Notes under the pieces: model-generated
Told to the model about the DNA's origin: nothing
Database searches by the model: none
Seen by the model: only the letters and a program-made list of their open reading frames with translations
NCBI GenBank assembly: GCA_003427395.1
Contig: BFEA01000084.1
Location: forward strand, 1,573,573 to 1,596,405
Direction: 5' to 3'
Origin: Chara braunii
Taxonomy: Eukaryota; Streptophyta; Charophyceae; Charales; Characeae
Length of the DNA: 22,833 nt
Made by a program: the position numbers and the translations under genes
Shown here: positions 7,621 through 17,224 of the stretch, one piece after another
How positions within the stretch are numbered: the first letter of the stretch is position 1
Layout of the letters: every line of letters begins with the position of its first letter

Positions 7621-9300
7621 GGTGGAATACCCTCAGAGCGGCCCAANGTGACATGGCTCCCCTGAGAAACCCTCATCAGAGTCCTAGGAATTTCACTTTT
7701 AGCCGAAGGAAAGCCGGCNAGTAACGATAATTGGATAATGGGCCCGACTCTGCAAAAGTTGGGAACTTGGAAAGACAAGCATACGTCACTATTGGGTAGG
7801 GCCCTGGTCATAAACAACATGGTCTTGGCGTCAATCTGGTATAAATCGACAATNTGGCCTCTATCTAGAGCGGTATCCAAGACCCTGAAGCAGCAAGTGG
7901 CANCCTTTTTATGGAGACNCAACCACAAAGCCCAACACACTATTAGTCGGGTGACCTGGGATGCGGTGGTGCAGCCAAGGGTACAAGGGGGTCTGGGCAT
8001 ACTTGACCCTGCCACCCAAANGACTGCTCTCTCGCTCCAATGGTTGAAGCGGCTTATTTGCACCCCCGACTTTACCTCGGANCCCCTAGCCTGGGAACAA
8101 CTGTCGAGGTTGGCTCCAGTGGCTGCACCCACAACACACCCTGTCCCTTGGCTAGATGATGTCTTCTGGACAATTCCCAGGCCCCCCACCCGGCCCTGAC
8201 CACACTCAGATCGCACCGCAGCCTGTAGGGACATGCAAAAAGACGACTTTTGGGTCAATCTATTCAAGGATTGGTGGAGGTTCCCGCTCCCAAATAGGCC
8301 ATTTCCCGAAAGGTGAGAGGAAGTCGCGCGCCAACCGCTTTTCGAGAACCGTTGGATAACGGACCGATATGGGCGGGTGTTGCTCAGCTCATGTTGTCCG
8401 TGGAATGGATGGGTGAAGAAAAGGGTCACAAGAGTTGAACACTTGTGAGACCAAGCAAGGAATGATTGACTCTCAGAGGAGCAGCTGAGAGAAAAGCTCA
8501 CTCACTGCCAAAAAATAGGGGAGTGGCTGGATCCGATACTCTTTGCCCTCACCCTCACATGAGTGCGAACTCTTCGACGAGGGCCAATAGTGGAAGAAGG
8601 GGACTGAGTGGTCTTAAAAGGAGATGCAACTCGAGTAGGGGAAGTACTTACGGTCAGACCGGGCGAAGTGCTTGTAAACCTATTTTATCGAACACATCTA
8701 AACCACTTGATTAGGGGTNTGCCGGATGAGNTTTTTTGGATTGATGTCAAGACAGTTCANAGGGTGAGAGTCCTACTTGAAAAAGAATCATGGGTGGCAT
8801 TTAGGCCAGAAGTGCCAATCCAGGATCTCCCCATAGATGTGGCGGAATGGAGATGGAAGGTTCCAACAAGGAACGAAAGACCCAAATATCCGTACCTCCA
8901 TACACTAGGAGTTAAAGCGACCTCAGGCTATCGGATACTTAGGACTAGACTAAATTTGACGGATCGTATAGTTGATCATTGGGCACAACACCTAAACGTC
9001 CTATTTGAAGTCATGAGACCGATTAAATGGTTTAAAGAGGTGAAGAACAAACCGACCAAGTTTGCCTCACTCCAATGACAAATTTCCCACCGTTGTTTAC
9101 CGACGAACGCATGGCTTATAGGCCATACCCACCTCGAGCAGAAAGGGTTGGCTCTCCCCTAGTGTCTCCCGTGTGTGGAGCGCTTCCCTTCTCGAAGGAA
9201 CAACGAGACAATCGAGCACCTCGTTCTGCAGTGCCCAACCTCCATCCTAACTTGACGTGGATGGGTTTGGATTTGGAACCAACTACATGCGGACACCACC
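7621..9300 (+). pseudogene. LINE copy B: ORF2 C-terminal region with Cys/His (zf-RVT-like) segment
   Basis: This is the thumb/connection and C-terminal part of ORF2. Long open stretches match D and F: KHTSLLGRALVINNMVLASIW (7780), FLWR and GGLGILDPATQ (7900-8020), LAWEQLSRLAP (8090), RPFPERxEEVARQPLFENRW (8290-8350), then ESWVAFRPEVPI, HWAQHLNVLFE and IKWFKEVKNKPTKFASLQ (8780-9077). The terminal segment reads HRCLPTNAW, LEQKGLALP, CLPCVERFP and NNETIEHLVLQCP (9080-9240), a CxxC...H..C pattern like plant zf-RVT domains. Stops at 8314, about 8432, 8605, 9076, 9161 and about 9252 replace conserved Trp codons. The YRL(V/I)F.DWT...P ending of D and F is missing here, so the last part has been deleted or scrambled. 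Confidence 0.82.
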
Positions 9301-9789
9301 AAATAATACCTTAGTTGAGTTGAACTGGTATGGCCGAGACACTATGGAACCCGCCCAACACAATCCTGGTGGGACCAGTCAGGATGGAGAAAGGGAATAT
9401 GAGGCTTAGGTTGTCTGCACAAGTTTCCCCCTAGACGCAGGACCTGCCCCCTCATCCCCCTCCTCACTTGGTCGATCCTCCTAAGACTGGTTGAGAGGAT
9501 ATCCAAGGTGTTACTCAAAGTCCTGGTAGGCAGTTATAGACTTTCCTGGAAAAGCAATTTTGCTTTTCCATGCTAGGGACTTCAGCAACCTGCTAAGTTA
9601 AATCCTCATGTATTTTTTAGATACTTTCTCAATCCTTCTGCCAAGTTCTCTGTTTCCTGATATATTTTGTACAAGGGACCCTGGACTTGTTTTCCAGTAG
9701 GTGATGTTCCCCACCAATAGACAGAGTCTCTCCCCAGGTGATAACGCTGTCTGCTCTTACCAGCACCGCTAGCACCAAAGGGATTGTTC
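9301..9789 (+). other. LINE copy B: 3' untranslated region
   Basis: Non-coding tail of copy B. The block TTTCCAGTAGGTG...CCCACCAATAGA at 9691-9722 is shared with the 3'UTR of copy D at 21468-21500, just before each poly(A), so it is a conserved 3'-end feature of the family. A perfect 24-nt hairpin (11-bp stem, TT centre) sits at 9547-9570. LINE RTs often recognise their own 3' end during target-primed reverse transcription, but that role here is inference. Confidence 0.65.
9547..9570 (+). other. Perfect hairpin in the 3'UTR of LINE copy B
   Basis: TGGAAAAGCAA (9547-9557), TT, then TTGCTTTTCCA (9560-9570) form an uninterrupted 11-bp stem. It lies 220 bp upstream of the poly(A). I did not find the same sequence in the 3'UTRs of D or F. 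Confidence 0.7.
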
Positions 9790-9813
9790 AAAAAAAAAAA
9801 AGAAAAAAAAAAA
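9790..9813 (+). repeat. Poly(A) tail of LINE copy B
   Basis: A run of 24 bases, all A except one G. It closes copy B and marks retrotransposition from a polyadenylated RNA. The sequence just after it (ACCTAGAATGA, 9817-9827) resembles ACCTAGATGA at 4877-4886, a possible worn target-site duplication. Confidence 0.85.
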
Positions 9814-10493
9814 GATACCTAGAATGACAAACTCATCCCGGAGACGACGTGTGATAAATTAAAAAGCGGCTTGACAATGTTTTCTTTCATGCGTTGAAAA
9901 CATCTTAAAAAACCAACAAACAAAATGAAATTGTATGGCAGTAGTATGCTGTAGTACCGAGAATTAGTCGCGACGCATTTTTCAGTTTTTAAAGAGAACA
10001 ACTCAAATGCCTAAAACAACTAACTACTAAAAAGTCATAGAAACTACTGACACGTACTCCTCACATCCGTCAGGTGACACGTTCAAATCCTGTGAGAACA
10101 ATGGCCATAAANAAAGGAGGAAAGACTCTCAATTGCTNTAGCAAAACCTTGGCNTCAACCANATGANCAGTCTGAGGAAAACCAAAAAAAACAGTAACCT
10201 NNNNAANCNNNNNNNNNNNNNNNNNNNNNNNNNNNNNNNNNNNNNNNNNNNNNNNNNNNNNNNNNNNANNNCCCNNAAAAAAAAAAAAAAAGTCAAGACC
10301 CCTCACCCAGTACGCGACCCCATTTGGTCAACACCGACAACCATNCCTTCCACAACCCCCCAAATCTCTTNGGAAAATTANTAACAGCGGAGTCAAAGAG
10401 CTCATGAGGATAGTTTTTTTTCCACAACTTGCATTTAAGCGAAAACAGGAAAGGAACCACCATCCCCTCAACAGATGAATAAGTCGTAGNACG
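9814..10493. other. Intervening non-coding stretch with assembly gap
   Basis: Mixed AT-rich sequence without a supported gene. Ambiguous bases at about 10201-10270 mark an assembly gap, followed by an A-run at 10277-10291. GTTCAAATCC at 10081-10090 resembles a Pol III B box, but no matching A box or tRNA fold is convincing. Proline- and serine-rich peptide after the gap (10310-10380) may be the worn linker of copy D's ORF1. Confidence 0.5.
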
Positions 10494-11178
10494 ATGAAGA
10501 AAGGAACATGTCACCGCTATTTTTTTGCTNACAACTCCTCGGGGGGCTTAGTAGCATTAGACCCTTCTCAAGGGATTCAGGCCCTAAAAGAACNACCCCC
10601 CAANACGGACAATACGGACTCATTCGTTCAAGNTTTTGGGCCCCAACCAATNGATTGGAAACCACCGAAGGGCCCCCCAGACNAGGAGATGATNGATAAC
10701 ACACCCGAAGCTTGGGGGTCACAAGGGGAAACGGATGTTGAGACCAAGCTAAGGGGTCTGGCTGAATGGTTAATTGTCCAACTTCAGGGACTGTACACAG
10801 GGCAAATTGAGTCATACTGGGATGAGGCTTACTTACAACTATTTTCCTTGCTGGATGAGAGCAGCAGCCTGAAACAAGCCTTAAGGCAAGACCCATCCCC
10901 GGATACGGATTGGCAACAACTGCTGTACAGAATCTGGAATATCGTGCACTAAAAATTTCACCCCCTCTCAACGACAAGAACGCCAGACCTTTCCGAGAGC
11001 TGCACAAACAAGCCCTCTCCTCACCCCCCTGATTATACACAACTGGCCACGCACAGTGTACAAACCAAACAGGGAGAGGATGACACCTCAAAGGCGGTAG
11101 AGGAAATGGGGCTCTCAAAGAAGTCAAAAATGCGTCACCTTATTGAGAAGGGGTTGTACCACGAAGAGAAAAGGTTAA
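10494..11178 (+). pseudogene. LINE copy D: ORF1, left part
   Basis: This is the ORF1 fragment upstream of an inserted DNA transposon. The clear block is ETKLRGLAEWLIVQLQ ... ESYWDEAYLQLFSLLDESS ... LKQALRQDP ... LYRIWNIVH (10738-10951), homologous to copies A (about 1500-1690) and B (4890-5110). After a stop and a weak linker, SKMRHLIEKGLYHEEK (11124-11172) matches LRHLIEKGLHNTE of copy A. The RRM-like and zinc-knuckle half seen in A is missing or lies in the gap. The ATG at 10494 is not shown to be a real start. The frame is cut at 11175-11178 (TTAA) by the 1.1-kb element and resumes at 12290. Confidence 0.72.
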
Positions 11179-11309
11179 CCGACCCCCCATTTTTCACCTC
11201 AATTTATAAGAAAACCATAAGGTCATCCCAAACAAACTTCACACCAATCTAAAAAATTCCAAAAAAACACAAAATTTGACCCCGAAACCCTAATTTCAGG
11301 ATGTTAGGA

Positions 11310-11351
11310 TTCGTGAAAACCTAACAAAACAAATTGTTAGGTTTGCACGAA
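11310..11351 (+). repeat. 16-bp stem hairpin near the left end of the TTAA element
   Basis: TTCGTGAAAACCTAAC (11310-11325) and GTTAGGTTTGCACGAA (11336-11351) pair at 15 of 16 positions around a 10-nt loop. Part of the left arm recurs inverted at the right end of the element (12226-12241). This suggests a subterminal transposase-binding repeat rather than a gene terminator. Confidence 0.7.
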
Positions 11352-11567
11352 ATTTATTCAAGATTATGATAGTACGTTTTTCAGGTCTCCTTCAGGAATA
11401 AAATTCTACGTGAAGTGAAACACCCGCAAAAAAAAGAATAGAAAAATAAATTTTCAGAAGGGGCGAGGAAAAAAACGGTTTTTTTTATAGAAAATCACGA
11501 CCTGGTGAAGCACCGTAGGTTCAAGATCTGAAATATCCTAATTTTTTGTTATCCAAAAAAATTGTGT

Positions 11568-12050
11568 TTATAGTCCTATAAGATGTGTAGCACGATGAAT
11601 TTATTCGGGGTTTTTTCGAACGCGCAAACATATTCTCCTGTTCGTGAATACGTTCGCTTGAACATGGTTTCCCAAAAATGGGCGAATATATTATTTTTTA
11701 TTGTTTGTTTTAATTTTTTTCCCTATATTTTTATTTTAAACTCGTGTTTGGCTAAGAATTTCAAGGTGTCTCCAAGGCAAAAGTTGTTTGTATTCTTATT
11801 TTAAATGACATATATTTTTTGATAAGGGTTTTATTGTTAAGTTCAAAAGTGATTTATAGTCCTATAAATTATTTTATGCAGAGCTTTGCTTTTACCCAAC
11901 TGCAGAAACTGACTTATAGTCCTATAAATGAGTATTCACCAAAACACGTTTTTTTTACATCTTTCAAGTTTGTCTTGTCATCCTTGAAAATTACCCTGTT
12001 TGAACTCTGTTTTTTTGCCAGCCTACTGAGAATTACTTATAGTCATATAA
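11568..12050. repeat. Four copies of palindromic TTATAGTCCTATAA
   Basis: The 14-mer TTATAGTCCTATAA occurs exactly at 11568-11581, 11854-11867 and 11914-11927, and with one change (TTATAGTCATATAA) at 12037-12050. It is a 6-bp inverted repeat (TTATAG/CTATAA) around two bases. All copies share the same orientation of the central TC. Spacing is irregular (286, 60 and 123 bp), so this is not a simple tandem array. Confidence 0.85.
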
Positions 12051-12293
12051 AAACATTTTGCAAGGAAGGGTTTTCTTGCACATTTTGAGGAACGCTAGAC
12101 TTTTCACCTGATTTTTTGCCTCCTTTATCGCAAAACGATTAAAAACGCTATTTTTTGTGTAAAAAATAACAGTTTGACTTTTATTTTTTCATTCTATAAG
12201 AAATGTTAGGTTTTCTCCGATTGTGAGGTTTTCACGAATCCCCTGTTGATCATTCATCGTTACCCAGGGCCGAAAAGTGGGGGTCCCCGTTAA

Positions 12294-12616
12294 CCACTTG
12301 TGACCACGAAGGCCTGCCGGAGGGAGATAAAGTGTTCGTGCTCCCAATCAGGAGGAAGACAGGAAAATGAGAACTAGCCCTCTCACCTGCTGAGTCAGAG
12401 GACCCATATGCCCCAGCCTATGGAGGAATGACATTACACGGTTGGCATATGTGGAGAGAAGGGACATTACGGATCCACGAGGTTACAAATTTTATTACAA
12501 GTCATTATGAACCGGGGGCAAGGGTCACCGTCAACGTATTATCAGAAAACCTAAAGATGACCTACAAGGATCTCTACGTGAGATTCGAACACAACAAAGA
12601 GGCAGGTCTACAATGA
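12294..12616 (+). pseudogene. LINE copy D: ORF1, right part and terminus
   Basis: This continues ORF1 after the DNA transposon: LPEGDKVFVLPIRRKTGK, a TGA where copy A has the Trp of ERWELGF, then ELALSP, GGMTLHGWHMWREGTLRIHE, NFITSHYEPG, LKMTYKDLYVRF and HNKEAGLQ before TGA at 12614-12616. The match to copy A's ORF1 end (AYKDIYVLF, NENKEAGLT, stop) is close. The frames agree across the insertion if the element and one TTAA are ignored, which supports a precise insertion into a once continuous ORF1. The domain has no name I recognise. Confidence 0.78.
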
Positions 12617-12880
12617 CATACTGATAACACATTGTTAAATACCCAACAACTAAAAATAAAACTTAGTGAGATCTGGTCAACTGATGAGCTCCTCACATGT
12701 ATTTGTACTATATTAAGAAAAAATATTCTCAATAAGGGGGTAATTTGGGAGACACAAGAGTGGTCACCGTTACAAAACGCATAAGAGAAGGGGGCAAAGG
12801 GACTGACAAACTACGATGGACTGGGTAGAAGTGGTGTATGGTAAGAACAAAAAATGAAAACACACTCTCCAACAGGCAGA
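12617..12880 (+). other. LINE copy D: spacer between ORF1 and the endonuclease
   Basis: About 260 bp between the ORF1 stop and the first endonuclease motif. No conserved reading frame is visible. It probably holds the worn ORF2 start. Confidence 0.4.
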
Positions 12881-13720
12881 TCTGGATATTAGATCGATTA
12901 ATGTAAATGGTTTAGCATCTCGCAACCCGAAAAAAAAAAAATGCATTATGGGATTTAATGCGGGGGGTCGGGGGAAGGACATGGGCGGATGTAGTGTGCA
13001 TTCAGGAAACCCACCTACTGGACACCCCAGAGCACCATAGGGCTCATAAGCAAGTTTGACCCTTTCAAAGCTACCAAGCCTTCGCCCCCGGCGCTCGCCA
13101 CACGGCTCAAGTTTGACCCTTTCAAAGCTACCAAGCCTTCGCCCCGAGCCCTGCGAGCGCCGGGGCGGTAATATAGATCCCGCCCGAATCACATTTACAA
13201 ATTCTCAGCTGGGAAGAGGATAAGGAGGACGGATGATGGGTCAAGGTGTTGGGCATGCTGAAACTAGAAGTGGTGTGCATTATATCTTTATATGTCCCTA
13301 ACACAACCCGTGAGAGAAAGACCTTTTTCGAAAAAATTGAAACAGACCCAATTCCAGATATCCCGATAATCCTAGCAGGAGATTCCAATGTCACACCAGA
13401 TAGATGGCTAGACCGATGGAAAGTCCACCCCTCTACCGCACACAATGCAGAGGAGGATGAGCGGATGTTGAAATACTTCTTCACTCCCCTTTCGTTGTTC
13501 GACACCTTCAGGCGCAGTTTCTCGTATGAAAAAACTTTCACATGCACTCAGAACAATGATCCCGCCAGACTGTCTAAATCCCAAATCGATATAATCTTGG
13601 CATCAGAGGAATTGGGAGGAGGGCTCACCGTAGCAACAATACTGCCAACTAGCACATACCCAGGTTTGGACCACAAGATGTGTATGGTAGTTTGGACCTT
13701 TCGCAAATGGTTTGACTAGG
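12881..13720 (+). pseudogene. LINE copy D: AP-endonuclease domain of ORF2
   Basis: This is the target-nicking endonuclease of ORF2. Motifs in order: SINVNGLAS (the N-terminal Asn motif, 12896), VCIQETHL (metal-binding Glu, about 12998), PEHHRAHK, then after a local duplication AGAVIYIPP. A long open frame (13246-13719) follows with LYVPNTTRERKTFFEKI, IILAGDSNVTPDRWLDRW (GDFN-type motif with Ser for Phe), FTPLSLFDTFRRSF, LSKSQIDIILASEEL (the SRID motif) and GLDHKMCMVVW, where SDH of active enzymes reads LDH. A 57-bp tandem duplication at 13051-13145 and frameshifts near 12940 and 13000 break the first third. Copy A carries the same domain without the duplication. Confidence 0.85.
13051..13164 (+). 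repeat. 57-bp direct duplication plus 13-bp inverted repeat in the endonuclease of copy D
   Basis: The 38 bases at 13051-13088 recur identically at 13108-13145, an offset of 57 bp (19 codons). Copy A, the only other copy with this region, has it once. CCCCGGCGCTCGC after the first copy and GCGAGCGCCGGGG at 13152-13164 are perfect complements and could form a strong GC hairpin at the duplication. Confidence 0.85.
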
Positions 13721-13739
13721 GGGCTAGCTACTATAAACT

Positions 13740-14260
13740 TAATACCTCCCTGCCGCAGTCCGATTCCTTCCAGAAATACCTACAGCAGGATTGGGACTTC
13801 TGGAAAGACTACCGCCTTCATCAAAACTCTCAGATCACATGGTTCAACAACATACTTTTTTTCATGGTAAAAAAATGCAACGATTACTTCAAACATCTAG
13901 CTGCACAACGACATCAGCAATAGATTACGATAATGCAAAACCGCGTGGACGCAGAGCAGAAGCAAAACTCACAAGGGCAGGAATCGTGGACCCCTGAACG
14001 ACAAATCCATATTCTTGACTTGAAGTCCCAACTTTTGAATCATGCACAGTATCGATGGCAAAGAGCCCAGATAAGGCAAGGCTATCAAGCTTCTCCACAA
14101 AAGGAGCGATGAACTCTCATTACTTTAGCCTAGCTAAAACACGTCTCAAAAGGACCACGATTGAGGCACTCTACGAATCGGAAGCCAGAGACTCGACCCC
14201 GGCCGTGACCGCAACTCGTTGCACTATGATAACATACGACTTTTATAAAGATCTCTTCTC
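13740..14260 (+). pseudogene. LINE copy D: ORF2 linker between endonuclease and RT
   Basis: This is the connector region that copies B and F also carry. Recognisable pieces are DFWKDYRLHQNSQITWFNN (13800), VKKCNDYFKHLAAQRHQQ (13870), YRWQRAQIRQGY (14050), NSHYFSLAKTRLKRTTIEAL (14115-14180) and CTMITYDFYKDLFSS (14220-14265). The peptide is rich in Gln, Lys and His and may be helical. Several frames are needed to read it. A TAG follows AAQRHQQ. Confidence 0.7.
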
Positions 14261-15640
14261 CTCGCACATAGATAAGTCGGACGCGCTATGCCACAATCGT
14301 CAATTAAAAGATTTTTGGAACCAGTTAACAAAACACTGATGTCTGAACAACGGGAATCCCTAGAAGCCCCACTCTCCAAACAGGAGATATGGACCGCTCT
14401 CCTTCAAATGAAGGAGAAAAAAACACCTGAGATTGATGGCTTCCCTAAAGAATTTTGGAAAACCACGTGAGACTTTCTAAGCCAAGACGTCATGGACCTC
14501 TACGAAGAAGTATAGCTCACAGGAGAGATGAGAGAAAGAGTGGGGCAAGGGATACTGACCCTCCTATATAAAAAAAAAAGGACAAAATGGATANTNGAAA
14601 TTACCGCCCTATCACCCTGCTNACAGTAATATACAAGATATTGTCCAAAGCCTTGGCTAACAGAATGATCCCGGTAATGAAAGATATCATCCATCCTTCC
14701 CAAACCGGCTTTATGGAAAATAAAAATATACAGGAGAACATTCTGTTAATCCACAGAGTACTCCAACTCATAAGACACTCCCGTTAAAACGCAGCCTTGG
14801 TGTTCATTGATTTCGAAAAGGCTTAGTTTTAATACCACCATGTGATCTGCCTGTTCCTTGACAGATGTCTGGAAAAAATGAACTTTGGACCAGATTTCAG
14901 ATGCTGGATACGAATCCTGCACCAAAATGCAACCACTTGCGTCGAAGTCAACGGATGCCTGGCGCCACTCTAGTATACTTGGAGCGATCAGTCTGTCAGG
15001 GGGACCCTATCGCCCCCTTCCTTTTTTTGGTCATTATGGAGGCACTAGCTGCCAACCTTAGGGAAAATAAAAACATCATCAGAATCCGTGTCACACACAT
15101 TCNAGAGGACGNAATCNAAGTATGCTCTCTTTTTGCGGATGATCTCACAATTCTAGCGGAGGCCACACATCGTAACATGGAAGAAATTTAACGGATGATG
15201 AAAAAATTTGCCAAGGTCTTCGACATGACAGTCAACTTGGGGAGCAAAACACAAGGATGGTGGATCCACTATCAAGGGGGTCGTCCCCCAAAGTCACCAC
15301 GCATCACATGGATGCAGTTAGAAACCCCAGTAAGAATTCTAGGGGTAACTATGACCATAGAAAGACGCCCACCAACAAATGACGAGTGGATCAGCGCCCC
15401 GGCTCAGCAAAAACAATACAAGTGGAGAAATAAGCATACATCCCTTTTTGGCCGCGCTCTAGTAATCAACGATGTAATCTTCGCAACATTATGGTATAAA
15501 TCGTTACTATGCCCATTAAGCAAAGCAGTCGTGAGGAACCCAATAAAAAAGGCAGTAACTTTCCTATGGAGGGGGGACGACGAGCAGAGCAACGTGATAA
15601 GCCGAGTGGCGTGAGATCCAATCATCCATTGCAAGGAAAC
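14261..15640 (+). pseudogene. LINE copy D: reverse transcriptase
   Basis: The RT is broken into five or more frames. Pieces in order: LKDFWNQLTKH, EAPLSKQEIWTALLQMKEKK and TPEIDGFPKEFW (14290-14465), then TGA at 14468-14470 and TAG at 14513-14515 at Trp positions. GILTLLYKKK, NYRPITL, YKILSKALANRM and IIHPSQTGFMENKNIQENIL follow (14587-14750). Motif A FIDFEKA (about 14805) is followed by stops. Motif B LERSVCQGDPIAPFLFLVIM is at about 14981-15040. Motif C LFADDLTILAEA is at about 15128. Downstream, NLGSKTQGWWIHYQGGRPP, NKHTSLFGRALVINDVIFATLW and FLWRGDDEQSNVISRVA precede TGA at 15612. Both motif C aspartates remain. It is non-functional because of stops and frameshifts. Confidence 0.87.
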
Positions 15641-17208
15641 GGAGGCCTAGGGATAATTGAGTGCACCACGCATGTGCAAGCGATATGATTAAAATGGATT
15701 AAAAAACTTATTCTCACTCCCCAGTGTCCGTGGTGCGTTTCAACTCTGAAACACCTGGCACGGCTGACTCCGAAAACTCCCCACACGATCCACCCATTGA
15801 CATGGCTGGAGGACCGTTTTTGGATAATTCCGCGCAAACTCCCCCAAGGAAGGGAAAGGTTGGATGTCGGTGGTCAGGCAATGGACAACTTTTGGCCATC
15901 TATGCTAGACACGCGCCGTAGACTCCCGCTCCCAGACATGACCCACCCCGACCGTTGGGAGGAAGTTTACTGTCAACAGCTCTTTGGAAATCGATAGATC
16001 ACGGACTCGAGTGGCTGCGTCATGACAAGCTCATCCCTACCCTGAAAGAGTTGGGTTAAACGAGGTGTATTGAGGGTGGGGGATTTCTGGGACAATGACA
16101 GACGGGGCTGGAAAATAGGAGACCAGTTGCGAGAAAACCTATGGTACTGCCATCACGTAGTATAATTTTTAGATCACTTAATTGAAGCAATCCCACTCAC
16201 GTGGTACAAAATCCTTAGACAAGGCCCCACTCTGAGAGCAGGCGATTAGGTGGCAAGCACGGAAACCCCGCTGAGGGTGGGCCAGGTACATATGGTCTCA
16301 TCTCAAACAATCCTGGTCGAACACTACACTATCACCAGAACAGGAACCCTCCAAGGAAATAGAAACCCCTTCGAATAGAAAGAGAAAGCATCGACGTATA
16401 GAGTGAGAGTTATAGAAGAGAAGGGACATAGGGTGGTGTTCTAGCCATCCAAACCAATCCAACACCTGGCTTTGGATCCAGCGGAATGGACATGGAAAAC
16501 CCCCCAAAGGAGGAGAGGCCCCAACGGTGGTCATATAAGTCTGCACGAGCTGTCAGTCAAATCAGCCTACAAAAATGCTCAGACCCAAAAGGCGGTCGAG
16601 GGACAAAGTTAACGACCGATGGGCTAGGCACCTAAATGTGGACCACTCCCTCCTCTCACCGATCCAATGGTTCAAGGAACAAAAATCTAAGCCTATGAAG
16701 ATCACCTCCCTACAGTGGCAGATTGCCCACCGATGTTTGCCAACCAATAACTGGTTGGCGGACTGCACTAATCTAGAACAAGGAGGACTGCTACTTTCGT
16801 GGTGCCAGCGGTGCAAGAGTCTGTTTCATTTCCATAAGAAGGCGGAGACCATCGAACATATTTTTATGCAATGCCCGATCGCCCAATTCATTTGGCGATG
16901 GTGGGATCGCATATTATGGAGGAAAATAGAAACGACAATCCCCTGACCCTGTTCCTGGCAAACCATATTGGCTGGGCCCTGGCCTCTGGCAGGAGCAGCC
17001 ACGGCCTTCGTAGAGAATATGTACAGACTTGGAAGGAAAGCGGTGATATGGGCACTTTGGTGGCAAAGATGCACCATGGCCATGGAAAAGGTGAGAGTGG
17101 AAGGGTCAAAAATCACAGAACAGATCCAGCAGCAGGTGCATTTTGAACTCACACAAAGATGGTTGGACACGAAAGCACAGTCAGACCTCTGTAGACAAAT
17201 CGGAGATG
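15641..17208 (+). pseudogene. LINE copy D: ORF2 C-terminal region up to the F insertion
   Basis: Continuation of ORF2 in several frames: GGLGIIE (15645), LDVGGQAMDNFWPSML and HPDRWEEVYCQQLFGNR (15860-15995), SWVKRGVLRVGDFWDND (16050-16100), LTWYKILRQGPTL (16198) and then TAG at 16247-16249. After a worn stretch comes NDRWARHLNV, IQWFKEQKSKPMKITSLQWQ and HRCLPTNNWLADC, then LEQGGLLLSWCQRC and ETIEHIFMQCPIAQFIWRWW (16610-16910), the Cys/His zf-RVT-like segment with its CxxC...H..C residues intact. YRLGRKAVIWALWWQRCTM (17020-17080) follows. The frame is cut at CRQIGDG by LINE copy F and resumes at 20953. Confidence 0.82.
17193..17208 (+). repeat. Target-site duplication, left copy (LINE F)
   Basis: AGACAAATCGGAGATG at 17193-17208 is identical to 20937-20952. 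The two copies bracket copy F and its poly(A), as expected from target-primed reverse transcription. Confidence 0.95.
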
Positions 17209-17224
17209 GAAACGTTATGCTTAT

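Larger units (their letters stand above)
11179..12289. mobile_element. 1.1-kb non-autonomous DNA transposon at TTAA (piggyBac-like?)
   Basis: The element interrupts ORF1 of copy D between LIEKGLYHEEK and KVFVLPIRR, which are nearly adjacent in copy A. It is flanked by TTAA on both sides (11175-11178 and 12290-12293), in the same reading phase. The ends are imperfect inverted repeats: GACCCCCCATTTTTC (11181-11195) and, reversed, GACCCCCACTTTTC (12271-12284). Subterminal repeats are also inverted: GGATTCGTGAAAACCT at 11307-11322 and its complement at 12226-12241. The interior is AT-rich, holds four copies of a palindromic 14-mer, and shows no transposase. A TTAA duplication suggests piggyBac. 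A longer shared flank, GTTAACC, leaves a 7-bp duplication of another superfamily possible. Confidence 0.75.

Noticed and set aside
10069-10100. tRNA-like T-arm / Pol III B box (GTTCAAATCC)
   Set aside because: The T-stem has a mismatch, no acceptor pairing, and no A box at a proper distance. One 10-mer is not enough to call a tRNA or SINE.
12681-12687. CTGATGA on the plus strand as a second hammerhead
   Set aside because: No stem II hairpin followed by GAAA and no cleavage triplet with a stem I partner.
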